DNA of 43,161 bases from Acidimicrobiales bacterium (GTDB taxonomy: Bacteria > Actinomycetota > Acidimicrobiia > Acidimicrobiales > MedAcidi-G1), in NCBI GenBank assembly GCA_029245675.1, contig JAQWOV010000001.1, positions 1 to 43,161 on the forward strand, read 5' to 3'. Each line of letters opens with the position of its first letter. Positions within the stretch are counted from its first letter, which is position 1. This document shows positions 27,893 to 36,851 of the stretch, piece after piece. Under the pieces are notes generated by a model that saw only the letters and a program-made list of their open reading frames with translations, made no database searches and had not been told where the DNA came from. Position numbers and translations under genes: made by a program.

Positions 27893-28179
27893 GATTCACG
27901 CTTCTTACGTTTCGTGAACATTGAAAGCATCCGGTTAGTAACTACAAATCCTCCAACTACATTTATTGTTGCTAGCACTACAGCAAAAAATCCGAGGACT
28001 GTCGTAAGGGTTGAGTGATCTGCTCCAGCAGAAACTAGAGCTCCAATGAGAGTTATGCCTGAAATAGCATTTGAGCCAGACATTAAGGGAGTGTGGAGAG
28101 TCGCTGGAACTTTAGAAATGAGTTCTAAACCAAGAAAAACTGCCAAAGTGAAGAGAGTAACGGCTATGAGTAGAGTCAT
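27889..28179 (-). CDS. pntAB: NAD(P) transhydrogenase subunit alpha part 2 (membrane)
   Basis: The 96-residue protein carries the membrane helices that form the C-terminal part of subunit alpha in two-subunit enzymes. The conserved LHTPLMSGSNAISGITLIGAL segment is plain. It overlaps both neighbours by four bases (28176-28179 and 27889-27892), so the three subunits are translated in a coupled fashion. The split alpha subunit is common in actinobacteria and alphaproteobacteria. Confidence 0.97.
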   Translation of the reverse strand: MTLLIAVTLFTLAVFLGLELISKVPATLHTPLMSGSNAISGITLIGALVSAGADHSTLTTVLGFFAVVLATINVVGGFVVTNRMLSMFTKRKKRES

Positions 28180-29303
28180 GCGTCGGTCCTCTGATTTTCT
28201 GCATCGAATTTTTGAAGCATGGTGTTATTCACTATTTCACCTTGGTGGGCAACCAGCATTGTTTCAACGACTTCGTCCTCACGATTGATAACTATCTTTC
28301 CTTCTTCTGTAATTAGTTGCACAAGGTTTGAAAGATTATTAGCAAACATGCGAGAAGCTGAAAGTGCCATATCCGAAGCGAGATTACTTGGCGCAAGAAT
28401 CGTCACTCTTTGATGCATCACTTCAATGTCCATTTGACTAAGGAAGCAATTACCCCCTCGTTGAATAGAAAGATCAACCAGAAGTGAGCCTGGTTTCATG
28501 GCTTCCACCATTTCTTGTGTAACCAAAATTGGGCTCTTCGCCCCAGGTATCTGAGCGGCAGTAATAACAAGATCCGCTTCCGCCAAATAGGGAATCATGT
28601 CTTTTTGTATTCGTTCATCACGTTGAGGAGGGGTCTCCCCTTCTTCGCCTTCTGGAAGATCTATAGATTTGGCTCCGAGGGAACGTATCTGTTCCAGAGC
28701 TTCTGGTCTTATGTCGAATCCCTCAACATTGGCGCCTAACCGTCGAGCAATAGCCATCGCTTGTAATCCGGCAACTCCAGCTCCGAGAACCACCACTCTT
28801 GCCGGAGGGATTGTTCCTGCCGCAGTTATTAAAAGAGGGAACAGTTTTGGCATTCTTTCCGCTGCCATAAGAACTGCTTGAAATCCAACAACAGTTGCCA
28901 TTGAGGAAAGAACATCTACAGCTTGTGCTCGTGTGCTTCTTGGTACGAGATCTAAAGAAAGAACTGAAGCACCAGTTTTAGTCAATTTATTTGAATGTTC
29001 TGGATCCCAGAGAGGATCCAGAAGACCGAGAACTACGTGTTGGGAGGTAAGTGAGGTGAGATCAGTTTCGAGTAATCCATGTATTGTCAGAACAATTCCT
29101 TCGCTACCGATAGCAGAAGAAACATCTGGAGCGATTGTTGCCCCAACTATTCGGTACTCTTCATCATTAAATCCTGCTTGGTCGCCGGCTCCGCTCTGGA
29201 CAGAAACTTCGTTACCTTGCGCGACGAATTCTTCAACGACTTCTGGGGTGGAAGCTACACGACACTCACCCTCTAGTTGTTCTTGAACTACGACGATTCG
29301 CAC
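28176..29303 (-). CDS. pntAA: NAD(P) transhydrogenase subunit alpha part 1 (NAD-binding)
   Basis: The 375-residue cytosolic domain binds NAD(H). It has the alanine-dehydrogenase-like fold: RVASTPEVVEEFVAQGNEV near the start, the nucleotide-binding PARVVVLGAGVAGLQAMAIA, the loop around RDERIQKDMIPYLAEADLVI and the following TAQIPGAKSPILVT. The start is GTG at 29303, with an AGG four bases upstream. It is the first gene of the pntAA-pntAB-pntB operon, divergent from the membrane spermidine-synthase-like gene. Confidence 0.96.
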   Translation of the reverse strand: MRIVVVQEQLEGECRVASTPEVVEEFVAQGNEVSVQSGAGDQAGFNDEEYRIVGATIAPDVSSAIGSEGIVLTIHGLLETDLTSLTSQHVVLGLLDPLWDPEHSNKLTKTGASVLSLDLVPRSTRAQAVDVLSSMATVVGFQAVLMAAERMPKLFPLLITAAGTIPPARVVVLGAGVAGLQAMAIARRLGANVEGFDIRPEALEQIRSLGAKSIDLPEGEEGETPPQRDERIQKDMIPYLAEADLVITAAQIPGAKSPILVTQEMVEAMKPGSLLVDLSIQRGGNCFLSQMDIEVMHQRVTILAPSNLASDMALSASRMFANNLSNLVQLITEEGKIVINREDEVVETMLVAHQGEIVNNTMLQKFDAENQRTDA

Positions 29304-29414
29304 TTACCTAATACCTCTTGTGATAAATAGTGTTGCCTCCGCCATGAGAGACTAACGGCAATAAAGACTATAAAGACTGATATACCTGTGGCTAGTCGCT
29401 ACGCTCTTAGTCTA

Positions 29415-31424
29415 ATGAACGATTCAAACAGCATCCGAGCGATACAGACTCGTCTTGCCTTATCTGCCTTTCTTTTACTTTTCGTTGAACTAGCTTTAAT
29501 CCGTTGGCTAGGAGCCAACGTCATCTATCTTGCTTATTTCTCAAACTTCGTCTTAGTAGGAAGCTTTCTGGGAATCGGTCTTGGATTTCTATGGGCAAGT
29601 CGATTCGAACGTTCATTATTTCCTTTAGCCCCTGTTGCTTTAGCATTATTTGTTCTGTTCATTCGACTCGCAGGTGTAAACGTTGAAGTTGGAGGAAGCG
29701 ATCTCATTTTCTTCGCTGATCAACGACCAGTAGGCCCACCACGATGGCTGATACTTACCGTGATTTTTATTGTTGCCGCCGCAATCATCGCCTGCATCGC
29801 CGATGGAGTAGCACGAAGTTTCGCAAAACTTGAACCCCTTGAGGCTTACCGATGGGACCTCATTGGTTCCATCTCTGGAGTCATCGGATTTTCTGTTCTC
29901 TCCTTCCTAGGTGCTCCCCCCATCATTTGGGGTGTGGTAGCAGGCTTACTCTTCCTTGGACTCCTACATGACTCTGATAAAAAAGCCTTACTGGTGCGTC
30001 TTGTCGCAGTTTTCCTTCTCTTTGGAGTGTTAGCCGAGGAATCCATTGGCGAAGATAAAGCTTGGTCTCCTTACTACGCCCTGTCATGGGAAGACAATGA
30101 AGTAGGCGGCATTGACATGAGCATCAATGACGTAGGCACTTGGAAGCAGTTTCCAGTTGGAGTAGTTAGCCCATATTCGTTCGTTCATGACGTTCGCACT
30201 GCGGACTCCCCTGGTGACGTCTTAATCATTGGTGCAGGATCAGGAAACGACGTTTCAGAAGCTCTCGCGCGTGGAGCGAATCGTGTTGATGCAGTTGAAA
30301 TAGATCCATTAATTCATGAAATCGCCAGCAAGAATCACCCAGATGACCCGTATGCCGACCCTAGGGTCTTTACCCATATCAATGATGGGCGAGCTTTCCT
30401 AGAACGCACTGACCGTCAATGGGACATGATCCTTCTTGCCTTGCCTGACTCACTAACTGTTGTCTTAGGGCAAGGGTCCGTACGACTGGAAAGCTATCTC
30501 TTCACTGAAGAAGCTCTTTCTTCTTACAATGAGCACCTTCGCCCCGGCGGGGTTTTTGGAATGTACAACTTCATGCGTGAAAGATGGCTAGTGGATCGTT
30601 ACGCCTCCACTCTTGACCAAGAATTTGATGAACCGCCTTGTGTGGTCGACTTTGAAGATGCAGACCACTTTTCAATTTTGGTAGCTACAGATAACGCTTC
30701 TTCCATTGATTGTTCTGCAGGTGAACCCGAAGGGGCGCTCTGGATGGCTTCGTCCAATGCCCCTGACCCAGTTTCCGATGACCATCCATTTCCCTACTTA
30801 AGAACTGCTCACATTCCCAGTTTTTATTTACTAACTATTGGTCTGATACTGGCAGTCTCCGCAGTGGCCGTCCGAATGGTAGCTGGCCCCCTAAAAGGTA
30901 TTCGCCGTCAAACCGATGTCTTTTTCATGGGATTAGCTTTCCTTCTTTTAGAAACAAAAAACGTTGTTCAATTTGCTTTACTTTTTGGAACCACATGGTT
31001 TGTTAACGCTTTAGTTTTTGTAAGTCTTCTTGGCTCTGTTCTCGCTGCAGTTGAAGTGAGCCGTCGAGTCAAATTCAAGAGCCAAAATTTACTTTATGGA
31101 TTTTTAGCTTTGTCTCTCGTCTTAAATTGGCTGGTTCCAGCTTCTTGGCTCCTTTCACTTGGACCCACTCTCCGCCTATTTGTCGGCGGCGGCATTGCAT
31201 TCCTTCCAGTTTTCATCGCAAACCTTATATTTGCTGATCGATTCCGTGACGAGAAAGAATCAACTACCGCTTTCGGAGCTAATTTATTAGGAGCAGTAGT
31301 TGGTGGTCTTTTAGAGTACATGGCACTTTTGATGGGTTACCGCTCTTTATTGTTTATTGTTGCTGGCGCCTATTTGATTGCCTTGTTCGCTACACGAAAA
31401 TCGCAACAAACAATTTCTACTTAG
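29415..31424 (+). CDS. Membrane protein with spermidine synthase-like SAM-binding domain
   Basis: The 669-residue protein is a fused membrane/spermidine-synthase-like protein. About seven hydrophobic segments occupy residues 10-210, a soluble Rossmann domain follows with the SAM-type motif VLIIGAGSGNDVSEAL and acidic VDAVEIDPLIHEIA, and another set of helices fills the last 200 residues. Such fusions are widespread and mostly uncharacterised; the soluble part resembles aminopropyltransferases but need not make polyamines. Start chosen as ATG at 29415 because it places a short N-terminus before the first helix; an in-frame GTG at 29388 adds nine residues. No clear ribosome site precedes either. 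It is divergent from pntAA and 85 bases ahead of the second PEP swivel protein. Confidence 0.8.
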   Translation: MNDSNSIRAIQTRLALSAFLLLFVELALIRWLGANVIYLAYFSNFVLVGSFLGIGLGFLWASRFERSLFPLAPVALALFVLFIRLAGVNVEVGGSDLIFFADQRPVGPPRWLILTVIFIVAAAIIACIADGVARSFAKLEPLEAYRWDLIGSISGVIGFSVLSFLGAPPIIWGVVAGLLFLGLLHDSDKKALLVRLVAVFLLFGVLAEESIGEDKAWSPYYALSWEDNEVGGIDMSINDVGTWKQFPVGVVSPYSFVHDVRTADSPGDVLIIGAGSGNDVSEALARGANRVDAVEIDPLIHEIASKNHPDDPYADPRVFTHINDGRAFLERTDRQWDMILLALPDSLTVVLGQGSVRLESYLFTEEALSSYNEHLRPGGVFGMYNFMRERWLVDRYASTLDQEFDEPPCVVDFEDADHFSILVATDNASSIDCSAGEPEGALWMASSNAPDPVSDDHPFPYLRTAHIPSFYLLTIGLILAVSAVAVRMVAGPLKGIRRQTDVFFMGLAFLLLETKNVVQFALLFGTTWFVNALVFVSLLGSVLAAVEVSRRVKFKSQNLLYGFLALSLVLNWLVPASWLLSLGPTLRLFVGGGIAFLPVFIANLIFADRFRDEKESTTAFGANLLGAVVGGLLEYMALLMGYRSLLFIVAGAYLIALFATRKSQQTIST

Positions 31425-31439
31425 CTCTGATCTAAAGAA

Positions 31440-31457
31440 CCATCCAAATTTAGATGG
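31440..31457. repeat. Imperfect palindrome upstream of the second PEP swivel gene
   Basis: CCATC-c-AAATTT-a-GATGG is symmetric except for one opposed c/a pair. It lies 53 bases before the ATG at 31510, inside the gap after the membrane protein gene, so it could be an operator or an mRNA hairpin. No T-tract follows. Confidence 0.4.
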
Positions 31458-31509
31458 ACTTGCCCAACTCGGACTCGTCTTCACCGCCTCTATGTTCTAG
31501 GTTAAGAAA

Positions 31510-33174
31510 ATGGATGTTGAGTTTGAGATCCCAGGACCAGGACAATGGAGTCTTGATCGATCACATTTCCCTGGTGGAACTACACCAATCATGCAATCTT
31601 TGCTGCATCAATCAATAGAGAACGCTTTTAGAGAGCAATGGCCTCTTCAAGGCATCCCTGCTGAAACCATGTCTGTGGCTTTCGTGAATGGCTTTATGTA
31701 CTCGCGTCTAAGACCTCTCGTTTTAGCAGATCGTCCGTCCTCTAAACCTCCGCCAACTTTCCTACTTAAAATTCTTACACGGATACATCCGGAGTTTCGG
31801 AGACGCACTAAAGCCGCGAAAAAAACTCTCACTACCTCTCCTACGCGAGCAGTGATCCAAGAATGGCATCAAGAAATTCGACCTCAGTTCACTTCCGTGA
31901 ACCTAAATTTCCAAGATGTTGACCTTTCCCTTCTAGACAATGAGGGCTTAGCAAACCATTTCAACTCTGTCCTCTCCCATCTTCGCTTTTCAATGAAAGA
32001 ACATTTTCGACTCCATAACTTCGATCTTGGCCCACTTGGAATGCTTCTGCTGGAAAGCAAAAACTGGGGTTTAGAAGGTCCAGAAGTTCTCGAGGCTTTA
32101 GTTGGCGCATCACCTTCCACGAAAGCTCCACGTGAATCATTACTTAAAATAAAAACCCTCCTAGAGAAAGACGAAGTAACCCCAGAAACTCTTGAAGATG
32201 TGAAAAGATCCCCCGCTGCTTCTGCTGAACTCGATGCCTACCTAAAAAATCACGGATCTGTTCTCTATGCCGGATATGACCTCGATACTCCAACCTTAAA
32301 AGAGTCTCCCGAAATCCTCCTTACAACCATTCTTGCTGCCACTGACTCAATCACTAACTCAAACAAGCCTCTGGAAATAGCCGCTCAACTTCGTGAACGT
32401 GTTCCCACAAATGAACGTTTACGCTTCGATGAAATACTTCATGACGCTCGAGAAGCCATGGACTTACGTGACGATAACGGACCAATAACCGCTGAATGGC
32501 CTTGTGGGCTTTTACGGTTAGCGATGCTTGAAATTAGTAGACGCCTCAAATCTTCCACTCAAATCCTAGAAGAGTCTCATATTTTTTGTTTAACCGACAC
32601 AGAAATAACCAGCCTTCTAACTGCTGGTACGGGCCCCTCTTCCAAAGAAATCAGTGAAAGAGAAAAAAATCGTATTCAACAAAAACTTCTTGACCCACCG
32701 CTAACACTTGGACCTCCGGAAACCCCTCCCCCAATTGATGCTCTTCCAGCGCCGCTTGCAACAACAGTAAGCATGGTTCAAGTTGTCATTCACGAACTCG
32801 GCATGGATGGGACCCAAAAAAGCGACTCAAGCGAATATCTAACCGGAGTAGGTATCGGAGAGAAAACAGCAACCGGTGTGGCTCGAGTCGCAGAAAACGC
32901 TGAAGAAGCAATAAGTCGTTTACAGCCGGGAGAAATTCTTGTTACTCGAGCCACTTCCCCCGCCTACAACTTAGTGCTAACACTTGTTGGTGGATTAATT
33001 ACTGCTGAGGGTGGAGCGATGTCTCACGCCGCCGTACTTTCTCGCGAACTTGAAATCCCAGCTGTTATAGGTGTTGCAAAAGTTATGACAAGCATTAAAG
33101 ATGGAGACATAGTAGAAATTGACTCTTTAAGAAACTCAGTGACCATAAAAACCAAACTTTCTGGAAGTAATTAA
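31510..33174 (+). CDS. PEP-utilising swivel-domain protein without ATP-grasp (second copy)
   Basis: The 554-residue protein has the same design as the gene at 749-2497 but is only distantly similar. The N-terminus WSLDRSHFPGGTTPIMQSL and a middle part with LYAGYDLDTPTLKESPEIL match the Rph-type central domain. The C-terminal swivel domain has GEILVTRATSPAYNLVLTL and GGAMSHAAVLSRELEIPAVI with the predicted phospho-His at residue 506. Again no ATP-grasp domain is present. The stop is directly followed by the ATG of the MttB-family methyltransferase, so the two are almost certainly one operon and probably act in one process. What group is transferred is unknown. Confidence 0.78.
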   Translation: MDVEFEIPGPGQWSLDRSHFPGGTTPIMQSLLHQSIENAFREQWPLQGIPAETMSVAFVNGFMYSRLRPLVLADRPSSKPPPTFLLKILTRIHPEFRRRTKAAKKTLTTSPTRAVIQEWHQEIRPQFTSVNLNFQDVDLSLLDNEGLANHFNSVLSHLRFSMKEHFRLHNFDLGPLGMLLLESKNWGLEGPEVLEALVGASPSTKAPRESLLKIKTLLEKDEVTPETLEDVKRSPAASAELDAYLKNHGSVLYAGYDLDTPTLKESPEILLTTILAATDSITNSNKPLEIAAQLRERVPTNERLRFDEILHDAREAMDLRDDNGPITAEWPCGLLRLAMLEISRRLKSSTQILEESHIFCLTDTEITSLLTAGTGPSSKEISEREKNRIQQKLLDPPLTLGPPETPPPIDALPAPLATTVSMVQVVIHELGMDGTQKSDSSEYLTGVGIGEKTATGVARVAENAEEAISRLQPGEILVTRATSPAYNLVLTLVGGLITAEGGAMSHAAVLSRELEIPAVIGVAKVMTSIKDGDIVEIDSLRNSVTIKTKLSGSN

Positions 33175-34764
33175 ATGGAACATGAAAAGAACTCTGAAGT
33201 AATTGGATCTTCAACTCGTAAACGTCGCTCCACTAGGCGGAGACGAGACGAGCCTGTCCTATCTTTTGAAGGTGTAAAGCCTTTAACTTACGATTTGGAT
33301 CCTGTTGAAATCTTCAAAAGTGAAGACATTGAGACTATTCACAAAGCATCGATGCGTCTCCTTAGTGAAACAGGAATGCTTTTAATAGACCATCCGCCTG
33401 CTCTTGAGAATTTGAAAGCTAATGGCGTAAAAGTTGAAGGTGAGATGGCGTGGATTGATGAAGACACGCTCATGCATTTCGTAAATATGGCTCCACACAC
33501 GTTCACACAGTTGGCCCGTAACCCTCTGAACAATTTGACTGTGGGTGGAAATCAAATAATCTTTGCTCCGGTTTATGGACCTGCATTTGCTTTTGATCTA
33601 GACAAAGGCCGTCGCCCAGCAACATTAGAGGACTTTCATAATTTCGCAAAACTTACGTATATGACCCCGGAATTGCATCACGCTGGTGGCGTTCTGGTTG
33701 AACCAAATGATGTTGATTTAGGTGAACGGCATCTTGACATGTTGCTTGCGCATATCACGTTGAATGACAAGGCCTATATGGGGAACGTTATACATCCTGA
33801 TAATGCCCGTGACACGGTGACCATGAGTGAAATCATTTTCGGCGCTGAAGCTATTCGGGAGAACCCAGCAGCGCTTTCTATCGTAAGTATTTCTTCTCCT
33901 ATGCGCATGGATGAACGAATGCTGAGTGCTCTAGAGGTTTATGCGGAAGCCAAACAGGCCATGATTTTGGCTCCATTCATCATCGTTGGCGCTATGTCCC
34001 CAAGCACTATCGCTGCTTCTATAGCTCAACAAAATGCTGAATCGCTTTTTGCAATTGCTTACGCCCAAATGCTGAATCCTGGAACCCCTTGTATACAGGG
34101 ACCGTTTTTACCAAATGTTGATATGAAAACTGGAGCTCCTGCTTTTGGTAGCCCAGAAAGCAATTTAGCTCTTTATGCCTGCGCTCAAATGGCTCGCCAC
34201 TATGGGCTTCCTTTCCGTTCGGGAGGCAATTACACTGCTTCGCGTGTGCCAGATGGACAAGCCGGGTATGAATCTGCCGGAACTATTTGGCCGACAGTTC
34301 AAGCTTGCACAAACTTCATTCTTCATGCAGCTGGATGGCAAGAAGGCGGATTGACATCTGGGTATGAGAAATTCATTCTTGACATAGAAACTCTTGGAGC
34401 ATTAACGAAATTCTCAAAGGGCCTTGATCTTTCTGAAGAAGAATTTGCTTGGGACGCTTACGAAGAAGCTGGACCAGGTAACCATTTTCTTGGAACAGCC
34501 CACACTATGAGACATTACAAAGATGCTTTTTTCCAGCCAAAAGTTTTCCATACAGACAGTTACGAGAAATGGAAAGATGAGGGAAGCACTGACGCTGGCC
34601 AACGAGCAAACCTTGTTTGGAAAGAGATGCTCAACAACTACGAACCTCCGGCGTTAGATGAAGCCATAGCTGAAGAATTAGATGCTTTTGTTACTCAACG
34701 ACGACAAGAGATCCGAGATGGCAAAGCCCGTAGCGAATGGGTGGCCTCTAAAAGTTCTTCCTAA
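33175..34764 (+). CDS. MttB-family (trimethylamine methyltransferase-like) protein, non-pyrrolysine
   Basis: The 529-residue protein belongs to the MttB superfamily, whose members demethylate trimethylamine, glycine betaine, carnitine or proline betaine onto a corrinoid protein. Recognisable segments include HKASMRLLSETGMLLIDHP, the HHAGGVLVEPNDV region and MARHYGLPFRSGGNYTAS. The frame has no internal TAG, so it is a member without pyrrolysine, like MtgB-type enzymes. The N-terminus is unusually basic (RKRRSTRRRRDEP). The GGAAG ahead of the ATG lies inside the previous gene, which ends at the base before the start. No corrinoid protein or reactivase gene is nearby. It converges on a DgcA/TMADH-like flavoprotein with overlapping stops. 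Substrate is inferred only as a methylated amine. Confidence 0.87.
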   Translation: MEHEKNSEVIGSSTRKRRSTRRRRDEPVLSFEGVKPLTYDLDPVEIFKSEDIETIHKASMRLLSETGMLLIDHPPALENLKANGVKVEGEMAWIDEDTLMHFVNMAPHTFTQLARNPLNNLTVGGNQIIFAPVYGPAFAFDLDKGRRPATLEDFHNFAKLTYMTPELHHAGGVLVEPNDVDLGERHLDMLLAHITLNDKAYMGNVIHPDNARDTVTMSEIIFGAEAIRENPAALSIVSISSPMRMDERMLSALEVYAEAKQAMILAPFIIVGAMSPSTIAASIAQQNAESLFAIAYAQMLNPGTPCIQGPFLPNVDMKTGAPAFGSPESNLALYACAQMARHYGLPFRSGGNYTASRVPDGQAGYESAGTIWPTVQACTNFILHAAGWQEGGLTSGYEKFILDIETLGALTKFSKGLDLSEEEFAWDAYEEAGPGNHFLGTAHTMRHYKDAFFQPKVFHTDSYEKWKDEGSTDAGQRANLVWKEMLNNYEPPALDEAIAEELDAFVTQRRQEIRDGKARSEWVASKSSS

Positions 34765-36794
34765 ATGTCTTTCATGAGGCGAAGAGCATCATAAATGGCA
34801 GCATGAATATTTCGATTCGCTACCGCATCTCCTATCCGATACAAGGCGAAAGAGTCCTGTTCTTTCTCAAAACATGGCTGTAGCTGGCCATTAAGCAGAG
34901 CGGCGTGGTCAACTTCACCTTGATTACAAGAAAGAGATTTGAGGCTGAAATACAGGTCTGCGTTGGGAAGAGTTCCATGGTCAACAACGAAGCAATCCAC
35001 GGTTCGTTTCGTTCGGTGCGAAGAGTGGTCACTGCCTAATTCAACAAGAAGCTGCTCGTTTTCTTTACTGACACTAACTACGCGTTGGTTAAGTGTGATG
35101 CGAGTGTCGCTTTCATTGAATGCTCGAGCGTAGGGAACATGGTTCACCCCGCCTATGTCTATTCCTAACATTCGCTCTGGGGTAACTATTTCTAAGCTCG
35201 CTCCGGATTGTGCAATTATTTCTGCAGTAGATAACGCAGAATGAGTGCCGTTGTCGTCATAGAGAAGAACGTTTCCTTGTGGAGTCACTTCTCCACTTAG
35301 AACTTCCCAAGATGTGACCGCCAGTTCAGTGCCGTATTCAAGAGTTGGAATTTGTGGTAACCCGCCTGTGGCTATGACTACCACATCCGGTTCCAATACG
35401 GTTATGTCTTGGACCTCCGCGATTTGGTCGTAAAGAATTTCAACCCCTAAGCGTTCTAATTCGGCGAGTCGCCAGTCCACTACTCCTTGGAAGTCTTGCC
35501 GTCGCTTGTTTCTTACCGTCAACGCGATCTGACCGCCGGCTTTAGACATAGCTTCAAAAACTGTTACGTCGTGCCCTCTTTCTCCGGCCACTCTTGCTGC
35601 TTCTAGTCCTGCTGGTCCAGCCCCTATAACTACTATTCGCCGATGTTTTTCAGCTGGAAATACTTTGTGTGGCATGATTGCTTCGCGTCCTGTCGCCGCG
35701 TTATGCACACAGAGCGCTTCACCATTTTCGTAAATTCCATCCAAGCAAAAAGTCGCCCCAACACAGGGACGAATTTGTTCTTCGCGCTCTTCAATGATCT
35801 TTAAGACAATATGAGGGTCAGCCATATGCGCTCTTGTCATTCCGACTAAGTCGACTTTGCCTTCTTGAATCGCATAACGTGCTGTTGCCACGTCATCAAT
35901 TTTTGATGCATGCAAGACTGCCAGGTCAGTGTTTTCTTTCACTAACCCAGCGAAATCTAGATGAGGTGCTGCTGGCATTCCATGTATGGGAATCACATTA
36001 GAGAGTTGAGCGTCAGTTGCTACTAACCCACGAATGACGTTGACGAAATCTATTAGTCCTGTGGCTTCAAATTTTTTGAGTATCTCGATTCCGGCGTTGT
36101 AATCCAAGCCTTCCGGTACGACTTCATCTATTGACATTCTCAAACCCAAAATGAATTCTGGTCCTACTCGTTCTCTTATCGCTTCTAAGACTCTGGTGGA
36201 GAATCTAAGGCGATTTTCTAATGGTCCGCCGAATTCGTCTTCTCGAAAGTTAGTAGTTGGTGAATAAAACTGATCAAAGAGATGCCCATAGGACTCAATT
36301 TCTATTCCGTCCATTCCACCGGCTTGCATACGTTCGGCCGCATCAGCAAATTTTCTGATTATGCGCTCTATATCCCAGTCCTCTGCCTCTTTAGGTATGG
36401 CTCGGTGAGCTGGCTCCCTTAAAGAGGTTGGAGCGACTACCGGCAGCCAATTGTCGTGAGACCAAATTGAACGTCTTCCGAGGTGAGTTAGTTGAATCAT
36501 GCATGCTGAACCATGCTCGTGCACGCCATCAGTTAATCGCTGTATCCAAGGAACGATTGCATCGTCATAAGCGTGAAGGTTTCCAAAAACTGGAGCGCTG
36601 TCTTCAGCCACTACGGCTGAACCAGCTGTCATAGTGAGGCCTACTCCACCCTTCGCTCTTTCCTCGTGGTAAAGGCGATATCGGTCTGTTGGCATCCCTT
36701 CAACCGAATAAGACGGCTCGTGTGATGACGTAAAGATTCGGTTACGAATCTTCAAATGCTTTAGCTGGAAGGGTTCTAAAAGCGGATCATTCAT
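34761..36794 (-). CDS. DgcA/trimethylamine dehydrogenase-like FMN-FAD oxidoreductase
   Basis: The 677-residue protein combines an Old Yellow Enzyme barrel (about 1-340; FTSSHEPSYSVEGMPTDRY, MIQLTHLGRRS, the DGIEIESYGHLFDQFYSP segment) with an iron-sulfur region and a C-terminal FAD/NAD(P) domain (VVIGAGPAGLEAARVAGERG). This layout is shared by trimethylamine dehydrogenase, dimethylglycine demethylase DgcA and 2,4-dienoyl-CoA reductase. In the cluster motif, Cys are at 344, 350 and 362, but the position equivalent to the second Cys is Ala347; this may be a trait of its subfamily. The EGMPTDRY substrate segment and the neighbouring MttB-family gene favour an N-methyl amine substrate. The stop overlaps that of the MttB gene. 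No ribosome site is evident. Confidence 0.85.
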   Translation of the reverse strand: MNDPLLEPFQLKHLKIRNRIFTSSHEPSYSVEGMPTDRYRLYHEERAKGGVGLTMTAGSAVVAEDSAPVFGNLHAYDDAIVPWIQRLTDGVHEHGSACMIQLTHLGRRSIWSHDNWLPVVAPTSLREPAHRAIPKEAEDWDIERIIRKFADAAERMQAGGMDGIEIESYGHLFDQFYSPTTNFREDEFGGPLENRLRFSTRVLEAIRERVGPEFILGLRMSIDEVVPEGLDYNAGIEILKKFEATGLIDFVNVIRGLVATDAQLSNVIPIHGMPAAPHLDFAGLVKENTDLAVLHASKIDDVATARYAIQEGKVDLVGMTRAHMADPHIVLKIIEEREEQIRPCVGATFCLDGIYENGEALCVHNAATGREAIMPHKVFPAEKHRRIVVIGAGPAGLEAARVAGERGHDVTVFEAMSKAGGQIALTVRNKRRQDFQGVVDWRLAELERLGVEILYDQIAEVQDITVLEPDVVVIATGGLPQIPTLEYGTELAVTSWEVLSGEVTPQGNVLLYDDNGTHSALSTAEIIAQSGASLEIVTPERMLGIDIGGVNHVPYARAFNESDTRITLNQRVVSVSKENEQLLVELGSDHSSHRTKRTVDCFVVDHGTLPNADLYFSLKSLSCNQGEVDHAALLNGQLQPCFEKEQDSFALYRIGDAVANRNIHAAIYDALRLMKDI

Positions 36795-36851
36795 TTTAAA
36801 AACATAGACCAGTCATACAGTTTGATTGAAATCAAGAATTTCTTTATTTAA

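Noticed and set aside
33175-34764. Possible pyrrolysine (UAG) decoding in the MttB-family gene
   Set aside because: The frame is open from start to stop with no internal TAG, so it is a non-pyrrolysine member.
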